From the NCBI GenBank assembly GCA_937900575.1, contig CALCEI010000192.1, forward strand, positions 1 to 27,682: a stretch of DNA of 27,682 nucleotides. Reading direction: 5' to 3'. The number at the start of each line of letters is the position of its first letter. Positions within the stretch are counted from its first letter, which is position 1. Both the position numbers and the translations under genes were made by a program. Below the pieces are notes generated by a model, which searched no databases, had not been told where the DNA came from, and saw only the letters and a list, made by a program, of their open reading frames with translations. Below, piece after piece: positions 8,245 to 16,719 of the stretch. This DNA is from an uncultured Clostridia bacterium (lineage in GTDB: Bacteria > Bacillota > Clostridia > Christensenellales > UBA1242).

Positions 8245-8896
8245 TTTTACCTTTTAAATGTTGGATTGCTTCATAAGTATCATTGTTGTAAATGTAATTT
8301 CCACTTACCAAAATGTCTGCACCTGCACGCACGCATTGTGGTGCAGTAACATCGTTTATGCCACCATCAACTTCAATTAACACGTCTGGGTTGAGAGTGC
8401 GAACATATTTAACCTTTTTAAGTGCAGATGGTTGAAATTCTTGTCCACCTTTGCCGGCTTTAACCGTCATGATAAGCACCATATCAGCATATCTTAAAAC
8501 TGATTCCGTCTTTTTTATGTTTGTTTCCAAATCCACTGCCAAACCAGCCATAACACCTTTGGATTTGATGTATTTGAGTAGTTTAACAAGTTCGTTTTTA
8601 TCTTCAAAAACTTCAAAATGCACAGAAATTATGTTTGCACCTGCTTTGATATATTTATCAACAACTTTTTCTGGGTTAACAACCATCAAATGAGCATCAA
8701 AAAGCATGGTTGATTTGCCCCTCAACTGCTCCAAATACGCATGGTCTATTGATTTATATTTGGTGTAAACACCGTCCATGACATCAAGATGGTACATATC
8801 TGCACCAAAATTGCCGACTCTTTCAATGTATTCAAGTTGCGCCGACATATTTCTGCCTGCTGGTAAACTTGATGCTGAAACTACAATTTTACGCAT
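8237..8896 (-). CDS. rpe: Ribulose-phosphate 3-epimerase family protein
   Basis: This TIM-barrel enzyme should interconvert ribulose-5-phosphate and xylulose-5-phosphate in the pentose phosphate pathway. It has 219 residues and the expected catalytic and metal residues: a Ser near 7-10, H36 and D38 in HLDVMDG, H69 in FDAHLM, and D177 in EVDGGI. It is divergent: the usual VNPGFGGQ phosphate/active-site loop reads VKAGKGGQ (about 145-152), and the end VSGNYIYN differs from VSGSAIF. A related hexulose-6-phosphate epimerase role (allulose-type) cannot be excluded. CGGAG precedes the ATG by 6 nt, and a promoter lies between it and rlmN. Rpe next to rlmN fits the usual Firmicute cluster with intervening genes missing. 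Confidence 0.88.
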   Translation of the reverse strand: MRKIVVSASSLPAGRNMSAQLEYIERVGNFGADMYHLDVMDGVYTKYKSIDHAYLEQLRGKSTMLFDAHLMVVNPEKVVDKYIKAGANIISVHFEVFEDKNELVKLLKYIKSKGVMAGLAVDLETNIKKTESVLRYADMVLIMTVKAGKGGQEFQPSALKKVKYVRTLNPDVLIEVDGGINDVTAPQCVRAGADILVSGNYIYNNDTYEAIQHLKGKNG

Positions 8897-8913
8897 AATT
8901 AACTCCGTTAAAT

Positions 8914-8941
8914 ATTATATCACAAAAAATTTAAATGTAAA
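8914..8941 (-). promoter_or_regulatory. Predicted promoter for rpe-rsmE-mtaB-hit
   Basis: Minus strand TTTACA (8936-8941), 16 bp, TATAAT (8914-8919) with an extended -10 TGA directly before it. It lies in the 50-bp gap after the rlmN stop. Confidence 0.6.
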
Positions 8942-8946
8942 AATGA

Positions 8947-9972
8947 TTATTGCTTTTCTTTTAAGGTTTTTGCCCTTAACATGCCACATGCACCTTCAAT
9001 ATCACTGCCTTGGCTACGCCTTAAAGTTGCAGAAATGCCATTTTTGTTAAGTTTTTCCACAAAAGCATAGGCTTCTTGTTTGGTTGTTGCCTTTAAACTT
9101 CCACCATTAGGATTAAGGCAAATTACGTTTACGTGGCAAAGCAAATTGTGGGTTAAAGATTTTAACCTTTCAACATCTTCATCACTATCATTAACACCTT
9201 TAATTAAGCAATATTCAAACACAACACGTCTGCCGTTTACTTTGACGTAATCTTTAAGTGCTTCCACAATTTCTGCAATTTTATATCTGTTTGCAATTGG
9301 CATAATTGTCTTACGAATTTCATCTGTTGTGGCATGCAAAGATACGCACAATGTTATGTTAAATTTTAATTTTGCAAATTCATAAATTTTATCCACCAAA
9401 CCACATGTGGATAGTGAAATGTTGCGTTCGCTTACGTTAAAACCACATTTATCCGTTATAAGTTCAAGCCATTTTGTAACATTATCATAGTTATCAAATG
9501 GTTCTCCACTGCCCATAAGCACAATGTTGGAAAAATTCCTATCTGTACATTTGCCGTTATCTGCATTTACCACTGCAATTATGGAAAGCATTTCTCCAGC
9601 AGATAAATCACGCACTCTGCCATTTAGGGTTGAAGCACAAAATTTGCAACCCATTCTGCAACCAACTTGTGTTGAAAGGCAAATTGTGTTGCCGTATGAT
9701 TGATGCATAAATACACATTCAACTATGTTATCATCACAAAGTTGCAAAAGATATTTTTTTGTGCCGTCTTTGCTTTGCAAAGTTTTATAAATTGAAACGG
9801 GTTTTAAAATGTATTCTTCTTGCAATTTTTCAATCATAGTTTTTGGAAGTTGAGTTTGTGCATAGTCCTTTGCTTGAAGGATTGCATCAAAAATTTGTTT
9901 GGCACGGAAACTTGGATACTCTGCCAAACAAACTTTAAGTTCTTCAAAACTATAATCACTAAGAATTTTCAA
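8947..9972 (-). CDS. rlmN: Dual-specificity rRNA/tRNA adenine-C2 methyltransferase RlmN
   Basis: RlmN is a radical-SAM enzyme that methylates C2 of A2503 in 23S rRNA and A37 in some tRNAs. In 341 residues it shows E85 before the core, the cluster motif CRMGCKFC (C105, C109, C112), the GSGEP motif, and the C-terminal ACGML (C329), the cysteine that forms the transient methyl-RNA adduct. The start codon is TTG at 9972, giving KILSDYSFEEL; AGGTGAT lies 4 nt upstream inside the end of fmt. The genes overlap by 14 bp. In many Firmicutes rsmB lies between fmt and rlmN; it is missing here. Confidence 0.95.
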   Translation of the reverse strand: MKILSDYSFEELKVCLAEYPSFRAKQIFDAILQAKDYAQTQLPKTMIEKLQEEYILKPVSIYKTLQSKDGTKKYLLQLCDDNIVECVFMHQSYGNTICLSTQVGCRMGCKFCASTLNGRVRDLSAGEMLSIIAVVNADNGKCTDRNFSNIVLMGSGEPFDNYDNVTKWLELITDKCGFNVSERNISLSTCGLVDKIYEFAKLKFNITLCVSLHATTDEIRKTIMPIANRYKIAEIVEALKDYVKVNGRRVVFEYCLIKGVNDSDEDVERLKSLTHNLLCHVNVICLNPNGGSLKATTKQEAYAFVEKLNKNGISATLRRSQGSDIEGACGMLRAKTLKEKQ

Positions 9973-10879
9973 TTACATCACCTAACGTAAACTTGTTGCT
10001 GTTCATATATTGAAGTGCAAACATTTTTTGTTTGCCTTCTGGTTGAATTGTAACAACTTCAATGGAACAATCTTTGCAACCAATAATTAGCCCCAACTTG
10101 CCATTACATGTTAAAATTTCGCCAACTGCACCTTTGCGTTCGTTTGGTACTGCAAACAAAACTTTGTAGCGCACACCTTTATAAATAAAATAACAATTTT
10201 CAAGGGCACGAATTCTGTTGCAAATGTTAAAAGCACAATCGTCAAAGGTCAACAAATAATCTTCTTTTTGAATCATTGGAAAGTAGGTCATTTTGCTTTC
10301 ATCTTGTGGAACTGCTTTTGACTTATATTCTTCAAAATGCTTCAAAAATTCAACAATACACTCAACACCTAGCACAGACAACTTGTTAAATACACTAGAT
10401 GATGTGTCTTCACTCTCAATTGGAATTTCTCTTTGAAGGTACATTTCACCACAATCAACACCGGCTTCTGTCTTCATAATTGTTATGCCGGTCTTCTTTT
10501 CGCCGTTCATAATTGCCCATTGAATTGGTGCTGGTCCCCTATATTTTGGAAGAAGACTTCCATGAACATTATAAGTGCCCAAGCGTGGAATATCCAATAT
10601 GTTTTGACGTATTATTTGACCATAACTTGCAGTTACAAAAATGTCTGGATTTAAACCTTTAAGCGTTTCTTCCCCTTGTTTGCTTACCCTTTCAAATTGA
10701 TAAAGTGGAAGATTGTTTTCTAAACAATACTTTTTGATGCTGGAAAATACAATTTTGTTGTTACGTGCATTAACTTTATCTGGTTGTGAAACAACACCAA
10801 CCACATCAAAGCCGTTGTCAATTAAACCTTTAAGCACTGTTGTGCTGAATTCTCCTGTACCAAAAAATACTATACGCAT
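9959..10879 (-). CDS. fmt: Methionyl-tRNA formyltransferase
   Basis: Fmt transfers a formyl group from 10-formyl-THF to Met-tRNA(fMet), needed for initiation. The protein of 306 residues begins RIVFFGTGEF, matching the family N-terminus, and contains NVHGSLLPKYRGPAPIQ with the catalytic Asn and His, and EAGVDCGEM with the catalytic Asp. The C-terminal tRNA-binding domain is present. The ATG at 10879 is preferred because family members start at this residue; an in-frame ATG at 10891 would add four residues and overlap def by 11 bp, with AAAGAG nearby, so it remains possible. Def and fmt act in opposition on the same formyl group and are adjacent here, as is usual. Confidence 0.95.
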   Translation of the reverse strand: MRIVFFGTGEFSTTVLKGLIDNGFDVVGVVSQPDKVNARNNKIVFSSIKKYCLENNLPLYQFERVSKQGEETLKGLNPDIFVTASYGQIIRQNILDIPRLGTYNVHGSLLPKYRGPAPIQWAIMNGEKKTGITIMKTEAGVDCGEMYLQREIPIESEDTSSSVFNKLSVLGVECIVEFLKHFEEYKSKAVPQDESKMTYFPMIQKEDYLLTFDDCAFNICNRIRALENCYFIYKGVRYKVLFAVPNERKGAVGEILTCNGKLGLIIGCKDCSIEVVTIQPEGKQKMFALQYMNSNKFTLGDVIENS

Positions 10880-10880
10880 A

Positions 10881-11354
10881 TTATTCTTCATCTCTCTTTA
10901 AAATTTCTTTTGGTGGAACGCAAACTTTGTCCAAATACAAAATTCCGTCCAAATGGTCTGTTTCATGGCAAACACATCTTGCCGTCCAATTTTCACATGT
11001 ATATGTGAATTTGTTACCATGCCTATCATATGCCCTAACCGTTACTGTGTGTGGACGTTTTACATAATCGAATGGCAAGGCAACACTTAAGCAACCTTCC
11101 TTTTCGTACTCTTCACCAGAAGTTGAAATAATTTCTGGGTTTACAAATTCCATATAAACACCATTAAGGTCAATGATAAACACACGTTTAAGCACACCAA
11201 TTTGCACTGCACTTAAACCTGCACCCACTCTGTTTGTTAATGTTTCGTGCATATCATCCAAAAGGTTACACAAAGATTCATCAAAGACTTTAACTTCTTT
11301 GCTCTTTTTTCTTATAAATGGGTCTGTGTGTGGGACAATTTCTCTTATTGCCAT
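10881..11354 (-). CDS. def: Peptide deformylase
   Basis: Def removes the formyl group from new proteins; it is a metalloenzyme acting at the ribosome exit. All three motifs are visible in 157 residues: GAGLSAVQIG (44-53), EGCLS with metal ligand C88, and HETDH (H130, E131, H134). The second motif and overall length fit the common bacterial type. AGGAGG lies 4 nt before the ATG. It sits between priA (8 bp upstream) and fmt in the standard cluster. Confidence 0.96.
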   Translation of the reverse strand: MAIREIVPHTDPFIRKKSKEVKVFDESLCNLLDDMHETLTNRVGAGLSAVQIGVLKRVFIIDLNGVYMEFVNPEIISTSGEEYEKEGCLSVALPFDYVKRPHTVTVRAYDRHGNKFTYTCENWTARCVCHETDHLDGILYLDKVCVPPKEILKRDEE

Positions 11355-11362
11355 GTTTCCTC

Positions 11363-13540
11363 CTATCTTAAACTGTTTGGATTGAGTTCAACAAAGATAG
11401 ATACATCTTTTTCAACTCTATCACTAATCTTGAAGATTTCACTTGTTATTTTATCATTTGGAAGGTATCTAGTCAAGATTTGGTAACGATATTTTGTTTC
11501 TAACTTCCTAATTGGTGATGGCATTGCCTGTAAAAACAAGATTTCGTTGCCAAAAGTTGTTTTAAGTTGCTTACATTCATCAAAAATTTGTTTTGTAACT
11601 TGCTTTGCCCTTTCGTCACTAACACTGCTTACTAAAACTCTTAAAATGTTACTGTATGGTGGGAATTGGGTGGTTTGACGCAAGTTCATTTCTTTATCAT
11701 AAAAACCATTATAATCATAATTGCTTGCAAATCTATAAACATAGTGCTTTGGAGCATAAGTTTGAAGCACAACGTAGCCATCTGCGTTTTTACGCCCTGC
11801 TCTGCCTGCAACCTGCGTTACAAGTTGGAAAGTGCGTTCGTTGCTCTTATAATCGCTGTTATACAAACTTACATCGGCATCTAAAATGCCAACAAAAGAT
11901 ACAAGTGGATAATCATGCCCTTTGGCAATCATCTGTGTACCAACCAAAATGCTTGGGCTTGTTGAAGAAAATTGTTCCAAAATGTTTTTATGCCCGTTTT
12001 TGCCACGCGTTGTATCATTATCCATTCTAAACACTGGTACATTTGGGAAAAGTTTGTTAAGTTCTTCACAAACACGTTCTGTGCCAATTGCACCATAACG
12101 AATGTTTTTGCCATTACAATTTGGGCAATTTGTAAGCATTCTATATCTTTTGCCACAGAAATGACATTTAAGTTGATGGTCTTCCTTATGATAAACCAAA
12201 CTTACTTCACAATCATCACATTTTGCCCTGTAACCACAATCTCGGCACATAACAAATGATGCAAAACCACGTCTGTTAATGAATAAAATGGCTTGTTTTT
12301 TATTGCGTACGCATTCATCAAGTTTTTCCACCATTTTTTTGGAAAATGGAGACATGTTGCCTTCCATGACTTCACCAATCATATCCACAATTTCAATTTT
12401 TGGCATGGATAAGTTGTTGATTCTTTCAGTTAATTCAATAAGTTGATATTCGCCATCTTGGGCTTTTTTGTAACTTTCCAAACTTGGTGTTGCACTGCCT
12501 AAAATAAGTGGACAATTATTGTTTCTTGCCCTATATTCTGCCACATCATGTGTGAAATATCTTGGGTTATTTTCGCTTACATAAGAAGAATCGTGTTCTT
12601 CGTCAATTACAATTACACCAACATTTTCAACCGGTGCAAAAATTGCTGACCTTGCGCCTAAAACAACTTTGGCTTTACCATCAAAAATCCTTGTCCATTC
12701 GTCAAACCTTTCGCCTTCACTTAATCTGCTGTGTAACACTGCAACTTGGTTTGGAAAACGGGAGTTAAAACGTTGCATCATTTGTGGTGTTAAAGAAATT
12801 TCTGGCACAAGCATAATGGCAGATTTGTTTTGTTTAAGTGCCTGTTCAATAACATTCATATAAACTTCAGTTTTGCCACTGCCTGTTACACCCTTAAGCA
12901 AAAAGGTTTTGTTTGCTCCAACAATTTGTTCAACTGCGTTTTGTTGTTGGGTGGTTAAAATCTTCTTTTCTTCTGCTTGTACTGTTTCGTTTGGATTGCG
13001 CATTTGCCTATGTGCGACTTTGTTAACCATACCCTTTTCAACCAAGGCGTTTACAGATTGTCTACCGAACAAATCAACAAGGGTTGAAAATGGTGCTTCG
13101 CCATGTTCGAACAAGTAAGAAATGGCTTCAACCTGCTTTTTTGCACGTTTTCCAAGCATGTTTATGCATGTTTCCAAGTCCATAATTGGTTGAACATTAT
13201 AAGCAATTTGTTCGTGCTGAGTGCCCAATCTTACACAACTTGGCAAAGCCAATTTTATACAATCACTCAAACGCAAAAAAAAGTGTCTGGATAAATAAAA
13301 GCACAAATCTAAAATCTCCGGCTTCAATTTAGGGACACTTTCTAAGTTTTTTATTATTGATTTAATTTTTGATGTTTCACAAGTTGTTGTGGCTTTAAGC
13401 CCAATAACATAACCCAAAACTGTGCGATTTGCAAAAGGAACTTTTACACGCATGCCAACCGAAGTATCTTCAAGTGCAATGTAATCAAACACTCTGTCTA
13501 CTGCATCATTGGAAATGTCTACAATAACTTGTGCGTACAT
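11363..13540 (-). CDS. priA: Primosomal protein N' (replication restart helicase PriA)
   Basis: PriA recognises stalled forks and reloads the replicative helicase. The 725-residue protein has the N-terminal 3'-DNA-binding domain, Walker A GVTGSGKT (about 217-224), the DEEH box VIVIDEEH, a zinc-binding insertion with four paired cysteine sites (CRDC, CDDC, CHFC, CPNC), and C-terminal helicase motifs including GTQMIAKGHDYP and QVAGRAGR. It starts 6 bp after the rpoZ stop. The ribosome site is weak (GTAGAG close to the ATG), suggesting translation depends partly on rpoZ. The gene heads the priA-def-fmt-rlmN series. Confidence 0.96.
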   Translation of the reverse strand: MYAQVIVDISNDAVDRVFDYIALEDTSVGMRVKVPFANRTVLGYVIGLKATTTCETSKIKSIIKNLESVPKLKPEILDLCFYLSRHFFLRLSDCIKLALPSCVRLGTQHEQIAYNVQPIMDLETCINMLGKRAKKQVEAISYLFEHGEAPFSTLVDLFGRQSVNALVEKGMVNKVAHRQMRNPNETVQAEEKKILTTQQQNAVEQIVGANKTFLLKGVTGSGKTEVYMNVIEQALKQNKSAIMLVPEISLTPQMMQRFNSRFPNQVAVLHSRLSEGERFDEWTRIFDGKAKVVLGARSAIFAPVENVGVIVIDEEHDSSYVSENNPRYFTHDVAEYRARNNNCPLILGSATPSLESYKKAQDGEYQLIELTERINNLSMPKIEIVDMIGEVMEGNMSPFSKKMVEKLDECVRNKKQAILFINRRGFASFVMCRDCGYRAKCDDCEVSLVYHKEDHQLKCHFCGKRYRMLTNCPNCNGKNIRYGAIGTERVCEELNKLFPNVPVFRMDNDTTRGKNGHKNILEQFSSTSPSILVGTQMIAKGHDYPLVSFVGILDADVSLYNSDYKSNERTFQLVTQVAGRAGRKNADGYVVLQTYAPKHYVYRFASNYDYNGFYDKEMNLRQTTQFPPYSNILRVLVSSVSDERAKQVTKQIFDECKQLKTTFGNEILFLQAMPSPIRKLETKYRYQILTRYLPNDKITSEIFKISDRVEKDVSIFVELNPNSLR

Positions 13541-13546
13541 ACTCTA

Positions 13547-13741
13547 CTATTTTGATTGAACTCCAATCACTTCGCCTTTTAAAACTTCATTTGCAGAATA
13601 ATCAATTGCCATATTTTCAGTACCAATTGTTGAGCCATATTTGTTTGCAACATCTTTTGCTCTTGCTCCAACAACAATTGCAACTGCATAACGACAACCT
13701 AATTTTCCTGCCAATTCATCAATAGGTGGTTCAAATAACAT
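13547..13741 (-). CDS. rpoZ: DNA-directed RNA polymerase subunit omega
   Basis: Omega is a small subunit that helps the beta' subunit fold. The 64-residue protein shows the family core: PPIDELAGKLGCRYAVAIVV (5-24) followed by ARAKDV and a short acidic/polar tail. It is at the short end for the family. Position is good support: rpoZ commonly precedes priA (often through coaBC). Here gmk and coaBC are absent. AAGGAG lies 5 nt before the ATG at 13741, and a consensus promoter lies just upstream. Confidence 0.93.
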   Translation of the reverse strand: MLFEPPIDELAGKLGCRYAVAIVVGARAKDVANKYGSTIGTENMAIDYSANEVLKGEVIGVQSK

Positions 13742-13764
13742 AATAACTCCTTAAAATTTGCTTA

Positions 13765-13793
13765 ATTATAGCACCAAATAATAATTCTGTCAA
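13765..13793 (-). promoter_or_regulatory. Consensus sigma-A promoter for rpoZ-priA-def-fmt-rlmN
   Basis: Minus strand TTGACA (13788-13793), 17 bp, TATAAT (13765-13770): a perfect match to both boxes. It begins 5 bp after the stop codon of the PH-domain gene. Confidence 0.85.
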
Positions 13794-13797
13794 ACAA

Positions 13798-14334
13798 TTA
13801 TTTGTCTTTTACAGAATCTATAATTGCTTTAATTTCTTTGTATTCTACATATGGGTCTTTGATGTAACTAAAACTAAATTTGGAAACATTGTTGCTTACC
13901 ATAGGACTTGCCATGCTTCCAAAAGAAATTGAGCCCGTGTTTTTTCTTAAAATTTTATCCAAAAAGTTGACGTTTACAGTTAAAGCACCAAGCAATGTAA
14001 AGTCCAAACTCTTGTAATCAACACCAATGTAACCTGTGCGAATTAAAATGCGTTTGTTTGTTACTGCATAAATTGTTTTATTAAGCCACAAACCAAGCAT
14101 AATTGCATAAAATCCAACAAACACAACCAACATTGCAATTGCAGGAATTGCCACCCCAATTCCACCTTCTTCAGTTGATAAAAAACCGGCAACAATTGGA
14201 CACGCAAACACCAAAACAAGCAAAATTCCTGTCAAAGCGAATGTCCACCATGCTCTTGTTTTGTTTGGTCTGTAAGTTTTTAAAATTTCTTCGTCTTTAT
14301 CCTTAACTAAATCGAAATATTCTGTATCTTTCAT
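13798..14334 (-). CDS. Membrane protein with bacterial PH domain (YdbS/YdbT-like)
   Basis: The 178-residue protein has two predicted membrane helices (about 28-52 and 60-84) and then a domain starting YAVTNKRILIRTGYIGVDYKSLDF (89-112, pattern split here only by position), which is the hallmark of the bPH_2 family. Such proteins are membrane anchored with the PH-like domain in the cytoplasm; their exact role is poorly known. The soluble part contains a Ser/Gly/Met-rich stretch near 145-155. It has a good ribosome site (AAGGGG) and lies 9 bp after the 2H-like gene, so it ends the plsX-rnc unit. No clear terminator separates it from the rpoZ promoter. Confidence 0.8.
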   Translation of the reverse strand: MKDTEYFDLVKDKDEEILKTYRPNKTRAWWTFALTGILLVLVFACPIVAGFLSTEEGGIGVAIPAIAMLVVFVGFYAIMLGLWLNKTIYAVTNKRILIRTGYIGVDYKSLDFTLLGALTVNVNFLDKILRKNTGSISFGSMASPMVSNNVSKFSFSYIKDPYVEYKEIKAIIDSVKDK

Positions 14335-14343
14335 ACTTTCCCC

Positions 14344-14931
14344 TTACATTTTATATTTCTTTGCAACTTCCAACATTCCACCATTTACTCCAGAAAAACC
14401 GAACATCGCTGTTTTGATGTAAATTTTTTCTGGAACAGGCAATTTGTTAATGTTGAATTTTTTACTGCAATCTTCATTGAATTTTGCAACGGAAATATGC
14501 AATTCGTGTTCAAATTCCATATCTACGTAAGACCTTAAGAAATCTTTAATAACTTCTGCTAAATTTGTTAAAAATTCATTGGTCTTTAAGCCCAATAACA
14601 ACCATTCTCCGTCCTTACTAAAATAATATTTGGTTGGTTGCAAAGTTATTGGTCCAATTCTAAAGGTTTCAAACAAAGTGCCCAACAAGTCTTTTATTGT
14701 GTTGAAATCTTTTGCATTTTGAACAACACCTGAAACAAGTGTAATTTGTGGTTTGGTTACGGAATCATAGTATTTAATTTCACTGTCCTTTAACAATGAT
14801 AACCTATAATTCAAAGTTCCAACCAAATTTTTGCTTGCTGAATCTAAATCCAAAGCCAAGTGGATTTTTACAGGTTTTCCGTCTTTTAAATCTTTTTTAA
14901 CTACTTTTAATTCTTCCTTACCGAATTTCAT
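14344..14931 (-). CDS. 2H-phosphoesterase-like protein (LigT/2'-5' RNA ligase fold), one His replaced
   Basis: The 195-residue protein resembles the 2H phosphoesterase superfamily, whose members cut or join 2'-5' and cyclic phosphates in RNA or nucleotides using two HxT/S motifs. Two such motifs are seen at the right distance: PQITL (Q62-I-T64) and LHISVAK (H145-I-S147). In the first the catalytic histidine is glutamine, so the protein may be inactive, a binder, or changed in chemistry. The start codon shares ATGA with the rnc stop, with AGGAGG 6 nt upstream inside rnc, implying tight coupling with RNase III. The assignment rests on motif pattern only and is moderate; the protein could be an unrelated family. 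Confidence 0.6.
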   Translation of the reverse strand: MKFGKEELKVVKKDLKDGKPVKIHLALDLDSASKNLVGTLNYRLSLLKDSEIKYYDSVTKPQITLVSGVVQNAKDFNTIKDLLGTLFETFRIGPITLQPTKYYFSKDGEWLLLGLKTNEFLTNLAEVIKDFLRSYVDMEFEHELHISVAKFNEDCSKKFNINKLPVPEKIYIKTAMFGFSGVNGGMLEVAKKYKM

Positions 14932-15584
14932 TTGTTCCTCCTAATTTTTTCCAATGTCAATTTTGCTGCGTTTTGTTCTGCTTCCCTTTTTGTTGAACCT
15001 TGGCCGTAGGCCAAAAATTGTTCGTTTAACATAACTGTTGCCCTAAAATTGTCTTGCCCACCTTTTGTTGTGTATGTTTCAACTTCATATTTAAGTTTTT
15101 GTTTTACACTTTGGGCATATTCTTGCAACTCGGATTTGTAATCCGTTGGTTTGAGTCCACTTTTAACTTTGTTTGGGACATCAAGGGCTTCCAGCACTGC
15201 TCCAGAAATTGAATGCATACCATAATTTAAGTACATAACAGCAATCATGCTTTCAATTGTATCTGCCAAAATTGCATCACTTGCTGGACCAGAAAAACTT
15301 TTGCCAAATTTTATGTGTTGTTCAATGTTAAGTTTTCGTGCCAAGTTTGCCAAACTTTCTGTGCACACAAATGATGCCCTGATTTTTGTCATTTTGCCTT
15401 CACTGTCATGCAAATGTTTAAACAAGTAATCACTGACAATTGTTGATAGCACACTATCCCCCAAAAATTCAATGCGTTCGTTACTTTCACAGCACTTATC
15501 ATGTGCATAGGAAGAATGGGTGAAAGCCAATGCCTTCATCTCTTCACTACACTTTTCAAATAATTCCAAAAAATTATTTTTCAT
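14928..15584 (-). CDS. rnc: Ribonuclease III
   Basis: RNase III cuts double-stranded RNA in rRNA maturation and mRNA turnover. The 218-residue protein has the signature ERIEFLGDSVL (36-46, catalytic D43), the second acidic pair in ADTIES (D108, E111), and a C-terminal dsRNA-binding domain from about 145 ending with GSTKREAEQNAAKLTLEKI. It overlaps the end of plsX by 11 bp and lacks a strong Shine-Dalgarno, so coupling to plsX translation is likely. In relatives acpP commonly separates plsX and rnc, and smc follows rnc; neither is the case here. Confidence 0.96.
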   Translation of the reverse strand: MKNNFLELFEKCSEEMKALAFTHSSYAHDKCCESNERIEFLGDSVLSTIVSDYLFKHLHDSEGKMTKIRASFVCTESLANLARKLNIEQHIKFGKSFSGPASDAILADTIESMIAVMYLNYGMHSISGAVLEALDVPNKVKSGLKPTDYKSELQEYAQSVKQKLKYEVETYTTKGGQDNFRATVMLNEQFLAYGQGSTKREAEQNAAKLTLEKIRRNK

Positions 15585-16572
15585 TTTTAACTGCTTTTTC
15601 CACCTTATCCACTAATTTGTTTTCTGCCAATTTGCATGCTTGCAAAATTGTGTTTGAAATTGTGTCTGATTTACTGTTGCCATGGCATTTTAAGATGATT
15701 TTATCAAATCCCAACAATGGTGCGCCACCAAGTTTACGATAATCATACCTGCCTTTAATTTCTGCAAATCCACTTCTTAAAAGCAAAGCACCAAGTTTGC
15801 TCTTTACATTTTTTGATGTTGCATCTTTAAGTTCGTTAAAGATGATTTCAACAGTTCCTTCAATGGATTTTAAGCAAATGTTACCAGAAAAACCATCAGT
15901 TACAACAACATCAACACTGCCACGCATTATATCACGAGATTCAATGTTGCCAACAAAATTCATTTTGGAATTTTTAAGCATTTGATATGCCAATTTGTGT
16001 TGGTCATCACCTTTACTTTCTGCAATGCCAAGGTTTAAAAGTGCAATTTTTGGTTTTTTAACTCCAAGTGCTTTCATAAACTCGTTGCCCATAACGGCAA
16101 ATTGATACATGTTTTCTGCTGTTGTTTCGGCATTAACACCACAATCAAGCATCATGACCTTTCCATCGTTAACTGTTGGGAACATTGGTGCAAGTGCTGG
16201 ACGTTTTATGCCATCAATCCTGTTCAATTTAAGTTGAGAGCCTGCAAGTGTTGCGCCCGTGCTACCTGCAGTAACCAAAGCAACTGCATCATCATGGCTT
16301 GCCAAATAATCGTATGCAACAACAATGCTTGACGTCTTTTTATCACGCAAAGAATCAACACTTTCATCTTCATTCGCAATAACATCTGGGGCATGCACAA
16401 TTTCCAACCTATCGGACAAGAAAACAACTTGTTGAAGAATTTCAATAATCCTATCCTTATCTCCAACCAAAACAACCTTTAAATTTTCATTTTCTTGCAA
16501 GGCCTTTACAGTACCCAAAACAATTTCATAAGGTGCGTAATCTCCACCAAAAGCATCAATAACTACTTTCAT
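15574..16572 (-). CDS. plsX: Phosphate acyltransferase PlsX
   Basis: PlsX makes acyl-phosphate from acyl-ACP, the first step in phosphatidic acid synthesis with PlsY/PlsC. The 332-residue protein shows the N-terminal IDAFGGDYAP motif, GSTGATLAGSQ near 105-115, and the C-terminal signature YRKLGGAPLLG. The ATG at 16572 has AGAGGA upstream. It is the first gene of the plsX-rnc-2H-PH unit. Its usual partner rpmF is 1.7 kb upstream with two unknown genes between. Confidence 0.96.
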   Translation of the reverse strand: MKVVIDAFGGDYAPYEIVLGTVKALQENENLKVVLVGDKDRIIEILQQVVFLSDRLEIVHAPDVIANEDESVDSLRDKKTSSIVVAYDYLASHDDAVALVTAGSTGATLAGSQLKLNRIDGIKRPALAPMFPTVNDGKVMMLDCGVNAETTAENMYQFAVMGNEFMKALGVKKPKIALLNLGIAESKGDDQHKLAYQMLKNSKMNFVGNIESRDIMRGSVDVVVTDGFSGNICLKSIEGTVEIIFNELKDATSKNVKSKLGALLLRSGFAEIKGRYDYRKLGGAPLLGFDKIILKCHGNSKSDTISNTILQACKLAENKLVDKVEKAVKNEK

Positions 16573-16589
16573 ATTTTCCTCTTGTTTTA

Positions 16590-16618
16590 ATTATATAAAT
16601 AATTAACAAAAAAGTAAA
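16590..16618 (-). promoter_or_regulatory. Predicted promoter for plsX-rnc
   Basis: Minus strand TTTACT (16613-16618), 17 bp, TATAAT (16590-16595). The -35 match is moderate (4 of 6). Confidence 0.5.
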
Positions 16619-16666
16619 ACAAAATTTGTAACAAAAAATATTTGCACTCTATTCTTTGTTTGCCTA

Positions 16667-16695
16667 TTGACTAATGCACAACTATGTAATATAAT
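16667..16695 (+). promoter_or_regulatory. Sigma-A promoter for the 16720 gene
   Basis: TTGACT (16667-16672), 17 bp, TATAAT (16690-16695), divergent from the plsX promoter. Confidence 0.75.
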
Positions 16696-16719
16696 AAGTT
16701 CAAATAAAAGGGGCGCAAT

